DNA from: Bolinopsis microptera | Lineage: Eukaryota; Ctenophora; Tentaculata; Lobata; Bolinopsidae | Length of the DNA stretch: 64,000 bases | Direction: 5' to 3' | Assembly: GCF_026151205.1 (NCBI RefSeq) | Contig: NC_087076.1 | Span: 1,931,692-1,995,691, forward strand | Part shown: positions 49,657-60,200 of the stretch, piece after piece | Numbering within the stretch: position 1 is the first letter of the stretch | Layout of the letters: each line of letters opens with the position of its first letter | Program-made: the position numbers and the translations under genes | The notes under the pieces: model-generated | Told to the model about the DNA's origin: nothing | Databases searched by the model: none | The model's input: only the letters and a program-made list of their open reading frames with translations

Positions 49657-50465
49657 TTAATGGGATTAATGAAATATTGCTTGAACCGTGTACACATTTA
49701 TTTATGTGATGCCGTTGATGAATTCTGCTTATTTCAGTCCCTTCAGTGGTATCAGTTGATTCTAAGTACAGCAAAACACTGACATGAAAATCTAAATTGT
49801 TGATGTCGAGTAGAATATATATATACATTCTCTACATTTGAGCTTGTCTAATTTTGTGTCTCATTTGTCCAAAATTTTTGTCCCTTTTGTCCCTAGTATT
49901 GTCCATTTTGTCCCCAGAACAGTGTCCTTCACAAAAAAATGTAAAAAAAGACAAAGACAAAATGGACAAAATGGACAGTGGTACCCCCCATCATGACACT
50001 TGCTTAAGATATTATGACATGCCAAGTGTTGCAATCTTAAATAGTACCCAATGTTTGCACTGGGAAGAGGGATGAGCTCCTTTTAATCCAGTGCAAAACT
50101 GGGGGAGGTGGTTCTGCAAGGATCTAGGGACACATTAAATGAATCAAATTAATATTCTATTACTAAAAGGACACTTGTCACTTTTGACGTTTTATGTAAT
50201 GATTGTATAACATAATACTTAATTAGTAAACATGATATTAATACTTAATTCTACAGGAGGTTTTCTATATTCGGTATGACACTTGTTTCTCTTGTCCTTT
50301 GACCTGCTGACACAACTGCAACGGTATGAGATCAAACGTAGCCTGGTTTAAATTGGTTGAAAAGTAAACCTGCTCAAGAGATTGGAAAATTTATGGGATG
50401 GGGATATTATTTTTAATCACAGTACATGGAATTCGGTGGGTACTGTGTATTGCCTTCCTTGTCAA

Positions 50466-50745
50466 ATAATATACTTCTAATCTTACTATCACCAACCATC
50501 GTACTATCAGTCAAGGTCCTGCAATCCTTTTAAAGTTTGAGAACGATTCTCGTAAACTGTGTTTGGTTAACGTTTGCTTTTCTTTTTCTTTTTTCTTTTA
50601 TTTTTTTTTCTTTTTTCTTTTTTCTTTTTTCTTTTTCTTTTCTTTTCTTTCAATTAGTCGTACACGAGATGACCAAATTATTTTTGTGGGAGATTGGAAT
50701 ACATTCGGTAAAAGAAGAAAGTTACTGCAACCATTCGTAATTTAA
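50466..50745 (+). pseudogene. Non-LTR endonuclease fragment, copy 2, with in-frame T/C tract
   Basis: Same start as copy 1 (LTITNHRTISQGPAILLKFE, RKLCLVNVC). The frame stays open through an 80-bp TTTTC-type tract (about 50577-50655), which it reads as phenylalanine/serine/leucine. It then continues as SRTRDDQIIFVGDWNTFGKR, which resembles the (I/V)GD(F/W)N motif of the same endonuclease fold. The tract has thus expanded inside the domain. The upstream 50330-50470 is a duplicate of 47735-47900. Confidence 0.65.
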
Positions 50746-50747
50746 GG

Positions 50748-50960
50748 ATCATTTTTAGTAGATTTGGTTTGCCAAAGATTCTAGTTAGCGACAATGCTAC
50801 ACAGTTAGCGACAATGCTACACAGCTCAAAGGATTTATTTGAGCTGCAGTTTGATGATGGCAAGTTTAAAGTGCCCTGCAAATATATCAAGCTGATTTCA
50901 GGTAATTTTAACAATAGAAATGTTTACAAATCGGGGAATTCGGAGTCTGGGATTAGTGCA
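50748..50960 (+). pseudogene. Ty3-type integrase fragment
   Basis: FSRFGLPKILVSDNATQL matches the second-aspartate region of LTR-retrotransposon integrases (FG.P..I.SDN...). It is followed by LFELQFDDGKFKVPCKYIKL, which I do not place. A 20-base duplication (GTTAGCGACAATGCTACACA, twice at 50782-50822) shifts or extends the frame. Isolated scrap. Confidence 0.6.
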
Positions 50961-51234
50961 TTCTAAAGCTCTTACTAGGATCAAAATTCAGAACAAAAAA
51001 ATTTAAATGACAAGTTACTTTCTAGACTGGATTGGGTTGGAGCCGGAATCGGGTAAGATTGAAAAAGAGTCAATATAATTAACTATATTTTTTTAAAAGT
51101 CGTTTTTACTTGTTTCTACATCTAAATTATGTTTCAGTGTATGGACACCTTTCCGAGTTAACACTAACAGAAAACCGGTAATTGTAAGAGACGACTATTG
51201 GGGGGATGACATGTCTCAAATGTCTCCAATGTCT

Positions 51235-51360
51235 CTTGTCTTTTTTGAAAAGACAGGGTGTGGAGACATGTCCTGGAGACATTGGAGACATTGGAGACAC
51301 AGCTTTTGGAGACATTGGAGACAAAGCTTTTGGAGACATTGGAGACACTGGAGACGTAGA
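51235..51360. repeat. GGAGACATT minisatellite
   Basis: About nine imperfect copies of TGGAGACATT/TGGAGACA, partly with GCTTT spacers. It produces WRHWRH-type spurious translations; not coding. Confidence 0.9.
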
Positions 51361-51604
51361 TGTATGATTGTGCCACACACCCACCTGAATGATGAAAGGA
51401 CTTATTACATCCATCATTACATTCCCTGAACAGCAATTCCTGAATTAACTTCACCAGTGCAGTGGCCAGTGTATAATTAATAATACACAAAAACATGAAA
51501 CTTAGATCTGACAGTTTACTATGACTGACTTATGAGACACCTCACTGGAGAAATAAAGATCAATAATCACAACAATTAAAAAAAAAATTTCAGATGAAAT
51601 TAAA

Positions 51605-53330
51605 AGAGGAGGAGGACTGGGGAGGAGGAGGACTGATGAGGACTGATAAAGAGGACTAAGGACGAGGAGGAGGAGGAGGAGGAGGAGGAGGAGAACGACT
51701 GAGGAGTGAGGAGGAGGACTGATGAGGAGAAGGAGGTGTATGAGGAGGATGAGGAGGACTAAGGAGATGGAGGATGAGGAAAAGGAGGACGAGGAGAAGG
51801 AGTAGGAGGAGGAGGAGGAGGACTGAGGAGGATGACTGAGGAGGAGGAGGACTGAGAAGGAGGAGGAGGAGGACTGAGGAAAATTGAGGAGGAAGAGGAC
51901 GAAGAGGAGTGAATAGGAGGAGGAGGGGGACTGGGGAGGACTGAGGAGGAGGAGGACTAAGGAGAAGGATGAGGAGGACTGAGGAGGAGGATGAGGACTG
52001 AGGAGGGGGACTGAGGAGGATGGCTGAGGAGGATGGCTGAAGAGGATGACTGAGGAGGATGACTGAGATGGAGGAGGAGAAGGACGGAGGAGAAGAAGAA
52101 GGAGGACCTAGGAGGAGGAGGACCTAGGAGGAGGAGGACCCAGGAGGAGGAATCAGGGGGAAGAGGAGGAGGAGGAGTCAAGCGGAAGACTTAGGAGGAC
52201 TGAGAAGGAGGAATCCTGAGGAGAACTGAGGAGGAGGAGGACTGAATAGGAGGAGGAGGAGGAGGGGGACTGGGGGAGGACTGACGATAAGGATGCGGAG
52301 GACTGACGATAAGGATGAGGAGGAGGACTGAGGAGGAGGACTGAGGAGGAAGAGGAGGAGGAGGACCCAGGAGGAGGAGGACCCAGGAGGAGGAGGACCC
52401 AGGAGGAGGAGGACCCAGGAGGAGGAGGACCCAGGAGGAGGAGGACCCAGGAGGAGGAGGACTGAGGATGAGGACTGAGGAGAAGGAGGGCTGAGGAGGA
52501 CTGAGGAGGATGGCTGAGGAGGATGGTTAAGGAGAATGACTGAGAGGGAGGAGGAGGAGAAAGAGGACGAGGACTGAGGAGGAGGAGAAGGACTGAGGAG
52601 GAGAAAGAGGAGGACCCAGGAGGAGGAGGACCCAGGAGGAGGAGGACCCAGGAGGAGGAGGACTGGGAAGGAGGAGGACTGTTGAGGACTGATGAGGAGG
52701 ACTGAGGACGAGGAGGAGGAGTAGGACTGAGGAGGAGGAGTAGGATTGAGGAGGGGAGGAGGAAGAGGACTGGGGAGGATCAGGAAGACCCAAGAGGAGG
52801 ACCCAGGAGGAGGAGGAGGAGGACCCAGGAGGAGGAGGAGGAGGACTGAGGAGGAGGACTGAGGAGGAGGACTGAGGAGAAGGACTGAGGAGGACTGAGA
52901 AGGAGGAGGACTGATGAGTACTGAGGAGGATGGCTGAGGAGGAGGAGGATTCAGGAGGAGGACTCAGGAGGAAGAGGAGGAGGACTCAGGAGGACTTAGG
53001 AGAAATGAAAAGGAGGACTGAGGAGAACTGAGGAGGACTGAATAGGAGGAGGAGGAGGAGGACTGGGAGAGGACTGAGGAGGAGGAGGACTGATGAGAAG
53101 GATGAGGAGGACTGAGGACTGAGGAGGAAGAGGAGGAGGATGAAGAGGAGGATGAGGACCCAGGAGGAGGACTGAGGAGGACTGAGGAGGATGGCTGAGG
53201 AGGATGACGGAGAGGGAGGAGGAGGAGGAGGAAGACTCAGGAGGAGGAGGAGGAGGAGGAGGAGGACTGAATAGGAGGGGGAGGAGGAGGACTGGGAGAG
53301 GACTGAGGAGGACTGAGGAGAAGGATGAGA
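51605..53330. repeat. 1.7-kb GAGGAGGACT purine-rich minisatellite
   Basis: Continuous variants of GAGGAGGACTGA and GGAGGAGGACCCA, almost all purine on the plus strand. A 15-bp GGACCCAGGAGGAGG unit is near-perfect at about 52360-52460 and again at 52610-52660. Minus-strand L/S/P-rich open frames are artefacts. Such tracts can form triplex or other non-B DNA. Confidence 0.97.
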
Positions 53331-53902
53331 AAACAACAATTTCAAGAAAACAACAATTTTATTTAGTATCAATTAAAGCAGACAAAAATATATTTCATAT
53401 ATATATAACTAGCACGAACTTTAGATCAGATATTTTAGGGGACTTGGAGTAGCAAGAGATTGACTAAAAGGTATATAACTTTTACAAAGATACGTCGAGA
53501 AGAATCCAGGGTGATACAGGATCGGAGAGTGCAGACCAAAAGTTTACGCACCCACCTTTGCCTCCTGAGTTCTTGGTTGGGTAGAAATTTATGCAAACTT
53601 GGTCGTTTATACTACAAGTCCCTTTCTTAAAAGAAGTAGTATTAACTATATCTAGAGTTAGCTTCGTTCAATAATAACAATATCAATATAATCAATATCA
53701 ATACCAGATAAACCTACCGAATAAATTATTAAATATCAATTAATTCATTCCGATAAAAAATTTTATAAATTTAGATATTTAACTTATCTAAAAACATTAC
53801 AACAAATGTTTAAAAAGCGCCCAAAATCGATTTGAAAGATTTTCTGTCTATAGTACAATCATGATAGTAATAGTAAGTGTGTGCCGCTGCAATTAGACTT
53901 GA
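53331..53902. other. Intergenic, no gene seen
   Basis: AT-rich sequence between the purine minisatellite and the retrotransposon 3' end; the proximal part is probably its 3' UTR. Confidence 0.5.
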
Positions 53903-54566
53903 TTACTGCAATTTAAAATTGTTTGGAGTCCAAGTATCTTTTAAGTCAGCTGCCTGTGCTTGTATTAATAGTGCTTTGGTTCTCAGTTTTATCAAGCTAA
54001 TGGACGTTTCTAAGCAATTGCTTGAAGTTAAAATTTTTTTATGAACAGCGTTCCAAAGCTTGGCTGCATTAAACAAAAAGGTATTTGATTTATTTAGGAG
54101 AATAACCATTAGACTCGTTGCACGGTTTGAAATGTTGATAGCCTCATAAAGGGAGTATGGGCAGTGGTACTTGATAATCTTAGAGAATTCTAAAATACAG
54201 TGATATTTGTACAAGTTTTGAGCTGTAAGAATTTTTAATCTATTAAAAATGGGTTTTGTATGCTCCTTTTCGAAGTGTTTATGGTCTAGTTTTTGCATAC
54301 CGTATGGTCTAGTACGTGCACATGTTGATTGTTTATCTAAATATGAGTCAAGGTCGCCAAAAAGGATCCTTATACAGTGCTTCTGTGTGATGAAAAGACT
54401 ATCATTGGACCGTTCTTTGAGGACAACACCCCAAACACTTATACCATAACTGAGATGTGATTCAAAAAGAGCATTATATATTTTCAAATATAGTTCAGAA
54501 GGTATCGAGTGCCGAATTCTGCAGATTGCACCAGTCATAGATCGCAGTTTTTTACGGATGTAGTGC
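53903..54566 (-). pseudogene. Non-LTR reverse transcriptase, C-terminal part
   Basis: Continues the frame of 54946-56681 across the SINE. YIRKKLRSMTGAICRIRHSI, PSELYLKIYNALFESHLSYG and ISVWGVVL are the connection/thumb pattern after the RT core. The tail is FNAAKLWNAVHKKI and ends at 53903. With the SINE removed, GCCCACATG joins to CACTACATC in frame. Confidence 0.88.
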
Positions 54567-54569
54567 ATG

Positions 54570-54945
54570 CAAACGGCTTAGTGGCTCAGTTGGTTAATCC
54601 AGGCCTGGTATTGCTTGAGGTACCAGGTTCGATTCCCGACTCTGCCACTAGCCGTGGGGTGAGCGTCGTCGACGCTCAGCTAAGGATCCTGAGTGGTCTA
54701 TGCAGCCCCCCGGTCCACTCAGCCAAATACTCGAGAAATCGGGTGTGAGGGTTAAATGAGGAGCTGCCCATTGCAGCAAAGTCTCGGGCGAAGAAAGTAT
54801 GGTACACACTACCTTAACCGTCACTGGCCTAATGTATAATTGAATCCTTCGGCTTCCTGTAATTGGCTGGTTACACACTTGTGTAACAATGTGGCTGTTG
54901 GAATGTCCGAAGTAAAATAAGAATTGAGAGAGATAAAAAAAAAAA
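54570..54945 (+). mobile_element. tRNA-derived SINE inserted in a non-LTR RT
   Basis: The head has Pol III promoter boxes: TAGTGGCTCAGTTGG (A box, 54579-54593) and GGTTCGATTCC (B box, about 54627-54637), at tRNA-like spacing. A 3' body of about 300 bp, unrelated to tRNA, ends in GAGATA and a run of 12 A. The junctions split the RT frame, and ATG is present on both sides (54567-54569 and 54946-54948), a very short apparent target duplication. Mobilised in trans by a LINE, by family knowledge. No matching LINE tail was identified here. Confidence 0.85.
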
Positions 54946-56690
54946 ATGTGGGCAATCCAGTTTAGCTTACTATCTATAACAACACCTAAGAATTTGGTAT
55001 CCTTGACTTTAGTAATAACCTTACCATTGATGAATATTGATCTAGATTCATCTAGCAGGATAGCAAATGGTCTGGTCCGTGCACAGGTGTCATCATATTC
55101 AGAGGCAGGTTTAAAATGTATGTAGCAGCATTTGGACATGTTGATATGAAGTAGATTACATTTCATGTAAATCGAGACATGTTTAAGTACTAAGTTGGCT
55201 TTTTTGTATGTTGCTTCTCTAGATGGTCCTGATATGAAGATATTAGTGTCATCAGCATAAAGTACAAATTTCACCTCACTGTCTGAAAAGCATTTTACTA
55301 TATCGTTCATATACAATAAGAAGAGTAACGGCCCTAGAATTGACCCTTGTGGTACTCCAAATTTCACGTCCATTGTTTCTGATGGTACATCGTTATACAT
55401 AACATACTGCTTTCTGTTAGTCAAATAGCTTTTTAGTAAGGTAAGTGCTGTGCCCCTAATACCGTAGGAATTTAATTTGCATAAAAGAATATCGTGATCA
55501 AGAGTGTCGAAGGCTTTGCTCAAGTCAATGAATATCCCTAGGACATGTTTATTGCTTGCCAGAGACTTAGTAACGGAGTCTATAGATTTGTGTAGAGCAT
55601 GGGTGGTAGAATGGCCTTTTCTAAATCCAAACTGTGAGTCTGTTAGTACACCTTTAGATGTGAAGAAATTATAGAGGCGTTTATAAATGACCTTCTCGAA
55701 GATCTTTCCAAATAAAGGTAATATTGATACAGGCCGATAATTTTCAATGCATTCCTTATTGTCTTTCTTGTAAATAGGAATAACTTTACCAGTTTTAAAA
55801 ATACTTGGGAATGTACCACTTTGTATACATGTGTTGTAAAGCCTAGCCAAGGTACCAGCAATGAGCTTGGCCGGTTTTTTAACAACAACTATAGGAATGT
55901 CACTCGCCTTACCATTTTGAAAATCCCTGATCACCTCTATAATTTCTTCTTCATTAGTTTCTTCCAGGTATATGGAGTCAGATACCGAATTAGACATAAA
56001 CTGAGCAAATGATTCTACTGGTTCCAGAGAAATACTATTGTTTGACAATACATTTTTATTGAGATTACTTGCAAGAGATGTAAAATATTCACAGAATTTG
56101 TTAGCAATTATTCGTCTGCAAGTAACTCTCTGGCCATCTATAACAAAATCGTCCTTACATCTAGACAAATTTTTGCCACGGAGTTCATTTATAATTTCCC
56201 AAGTCTTTTTTGAGTTCATGCTGTACTTCTCGAATTTTTGAGTATAGCACATAGCCTTTGCCATCTTTATTGAGCTCTTGAGAAACTTGTCGAATTCCTT
56301 GTAGTAGATGTGCTTGTTTGGATCCCCATCAGGTAGTTTTAATGTACAAGTCTTCTTCCATTCGAAATACAACCTAGCTTTCTTGTCGATGGAGTTAATG
56401 AGGCCCTGGGTGATCCAAGGGTTGGTTATGCTGTTACGTTTAGTGGTTCTAGGAGTTAGAAGTTTGCAAGACAAATCTATCTTTTCTTGAAATAACTGCA
56501 CGAAAGAGTCAAATGTGTTACAGCTGTGGTGGAACCTATCTATATCGTTTTCTATTTCAAGACAGAGCTTCTCTAAGTTAGCATTACTATAGTCGTAGTG
56601 TATAGTAATTTTGTCTGGTGAATCAGGTGTTGGCACAGTAGTAAGGGGAAAAGTGGCATTCCGTTGGATCGGTTTGTTCACGACGATTTC
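54946..56690 (-). pseudogene. Non-LTR reverse transcriptase, N-terminal and catalytic part (SINE-split)
   Basis: Open from about 56690 down to the SINE junction. A linker region (DFVIDGQRVTCRRIIANKFC) precedes the RT: ENYRPVSILPLFGKIFEKVI, GFRKGHSTTHAL, GIFIDLSKAFDTLDHD near residue 382, VKFGVPQGSILGPLLFLLYM, catalytic YADD near 473, and FLGVVIDSKLNW just before the SINE. The endonuclease domain that should precede it is absent, because the sequence meets the DNA transposon at about 56690. Frame otherwise intact. Different family from 5474-8479. Confidence 0.9.
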
Positions 56691-57279
56691 TCAACGGAAT
56701 ATGGTAGTTAAGACCCTTACGAACATAATTAGACTTGTTGCCAATTTTGTATCTCGCCGCCACACCCTTTTTTTGCCACGCCCATTTTGAGGGTCTCGCG
56801 TGTAGTGAAAATCAGAGTTTTTGATAATTTTGGTCGAATTAGTCATGCTATATATCAAACTAGGGGTATTAAGACTCGAGAAACACGTTGCAACTATCTA
56901 TTTTAGTCTAAAACAATTCAAAATCAACATTTCGATAAATTTTATTGAATTTTGATCTTGAAAACAGGAATAAACAAAGTTTCCCATCTCAAGGTACTGA
57001 AATGATATTTAAAACAATCAAATCTAGTATCATTGTTGGACTGAAAAATACTCAGAATACCATAGGCATTTGGTATAATAGAGAAACATCATAAAACAAA
57101 CTCCTCGCCAAGTGTAAACACGCTGGCAGTGAAATAAACAAGGTACAATATACTGACGAAATATGGTACAATTCAAAATTAAAGTGCACTTCATAACCAA
57201 AATATCCATATATATTGTGTTGATGCATTTTGATCATAGTTCATTAAAATTTGTTCATTGTGAAGCACTTCATTTAAAG

Positions 57280-60200
57280 CTAGTCGACGGTTTCAAACAT
57301 ACTATCTTCGTTATCGCAGTCTATGCATAAACAGGCTTCTGAACACCTTTGATTGTTTTTGTGGCAACCACATTGGTTGTTCACGCACTTGTTCTTTTTA
57401 CATTTGCAGGTTATCATCTCTATACAAAATTCCGGTGCAGGTAAAATGTCCGTCATGACAGCTGCCAATCTGCCATCTTCAATCTTCCACCCCTGGTCTA
57501 CAGAACAATCGGGAAGTGTGGGATGAAAGCTTAAAATTGAACGTTTCCACATGAGTGTGACGTAGTTTGCTCGTTTTATATGGAATTTAAGTGCTGCTTC
57601 CGTTGGAGGCAGGACTTCTCCATCTTCCTGATGTTTGGAATATAGCTCCCATCTCAAGGAGCCAACGTCCTTGACATTAGAGTATCTATTGAGATCGTCT
57701 TGTCTCTTTATATACAGTTTTACAGTGAACAAACTAAGACAGTCAATCACATCATGTGCGATTTCTTCACCTCCACCGAACAGTTTCAGGCCTCTCATCA
57801 TAGCTTCGTCATCGGCAAACAAACGAAGTGTTTTTAACGCCCTTGATTTGGTGATTTTGTTGAACCTGCCTGTGTAATCACATCCCGTGAAAATGTAAGC
57901 TCCAAGGAGGGCCTCGCATAAACTTAATCCAAGAGAATTCACCACCGACTTTATTGGGACTACTTTTCTTCTTTTACTCGTTATCAGCTCAAATATTATG
58001 TCCATACCAGTTACCTGCGTTGTAAGATATATAGCTAGTATAAACACATCGGTATCTGGAGATACTATCCGAAATGTCGGAGGGTTCACAGCATCAGAGC
58101 TAAGCTGCCTGATAATGCACAGCAAAAGTGTATCAGCTTCGTGCTGGCTATGTGTTTCAATTTCCCACTCTGGCATATTTGATAGTATCTCAGTTCCTTG
58201 CACAATGATAAACAACTTGTGCAAGGAACCTAATTCAGCCATGACCATCTTTGAGAAAAACTGACACATGATTTTTTTGTTCTCTGGGTGAGACATAAGC
58301 TCCTTAAGTTTGATGTTTTTGATAATGGTCCGCTCTGACAGTTTGTATTCAATTTGATTTTTGTGTCTGTCACACCATGTCTGTTTCTTCGAATTGGACA
58401 ATGATTGGTCGTAACGATCAAATACTAAGACAACCTTTGGATACAGAGAAGTTTCGTCAATAATCCGTTTAGTAAATTGTTTCGAAAGATCTTCTAGTGT
58501 AACAATATCTGGAGACATTTTCAGCTGGTTTGCAATACCCATACCGTCAATAACAATAAAGTCCTGCGATGGGGAATGTGATGATTTCTCTGTTGAAACT
58601 CCGACGTGACCAATTATATCATTGAAAAAGTCAGACTTGTCAGTGCACTTCAATAATCTTCCTTCAGAGTTGAACAAAGAGTGAGGAACCACGCTAAACT
58701 CGTAAGTCTTCACCAGTTCTGCAACATCCAGGCTTGATCTTGAGCGTGATATTACGAGGAGACGTGTCATTAGCCCTCGCTCCTCTCTGAGTTTAACAAT
58801 CTTTTCTGTGGTCTTGATCGTTATGGCTTTATTCAGAGTCTTGAAGGTTTTCAGTTTCCGTTTTGTTAATGTTTCCCATATAGAGACGTTTGTTTTCGAC
58901 CCTTCAAATCTTTCAGTTGTGAAATCATTCAACATTACCTCCCCAATTTCTTTGATGTTCAGTATCTCCATATCGTCTTTCAGTACGGTGTGAGACATCA
59001 CATTGAACACTATTTTGGTCGTCTTCAAGTCAACATCAAGGAAATCAACTAACGCAGCTTTGTAAATTTGGACTCGTTCGGTGTGAAACTTTTTATAACC
59101 ATTTGCGTCTTCATAATGAATATGGTTTGTTGTATCAGGATTTGATGTCTCAAACTGCTTAGTAAATTGCTCCCGCAGTAATCGTTTAATCGGTGCAGTT
59201 AAAACGTACGTGTCAATTCCTTCGTCTGACAAACCTACTATCCCTCCCATCGACTTAAGCTCTTTGTTAACTTGCTCAAGACAGTGGTCCACTCCTATCG
59301 CTACGAAAGGCGCTTCAGTTTTATTACAACAAAAATTTTTGGAGAGGAATAACCACGTTGCTGGATCTTCGGTTCGGAGTTTATTCATTGAGGACAAGTA
59401 CACAGGTGTCATTCTGGCGTAGTTTTGCAAATCCAAAGCAAAGAAGTATTTTGTGAATTTATCCAATGATACTAGGTGTAAGTTCCAAAGTTGTTGCCTT
59501 GTAGCTCTCATAAATAGTAACATTGTTTGTATCATTTCTAACACATTATTGAGAAACTTTCCCTGTTTCGGAAGATCTTCCCTGAATGTCTGGAACTTTG
59601 AAAAGATTTTACCCGACTTCAATTCCTCGATGAGCTGATTGTGACAGGAAGGCACATCTTGTAAGCCTGTTCTCATCTTATGCAGAATGGGACCGACAAT
59701 TTCTTTTACCTTTTCCTTAGATTCATCGTCAGTGTCCAGAAATTGATCGTATAATGTCTGAAAAATGGACGTGTATAATATCAGGCTAGCAGCCACGCAC
59801 CGTTTCATGTGCTTTCCTTCTAGAATCTTCCCTATGGCTAATGGACCGTAAATACCGCAGTGACTGAACAGCTTCTCGAGTCCACTATTGTCAATATATT
59901 TCCCAATAGCTCTACACATAGCAAAAACTACATGTAACTCGCCCATCCTGAATATGAAGTGATCTCCGATATCCCCTTTGGAATACAACTGTATCGCCTT
60001 TATGTACAGCTGCAGATCTAAAGTGACGATCGTTTTTTGATCTGGTGTGATTTTTGTAGATATGCCTTGGCACATCTTCAATGCTGTATACAGTGTCGAC
60101 CAATCTGTAGGCGGTGACTTTATAAGAGGAAGCATTGCAATGTTTGTGACCCCAGCTTTGGAACAAAGTCTCGCGTTGTATGATTTCCAGGTAAGTGTAA

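Noticed and set aside
51957-53452. Serine/leucine/proline-rich ORFs in the purine tract
   Set aside because: Complement of GAGGAGGACT repeats; no other coding evidence.
54570-54650. Possible genuine tRNA gene
   Set aside because: A and B boxes are present but the terminal stem does not close as a tRNA, and the sequence continues into a SINE body with A-tail.
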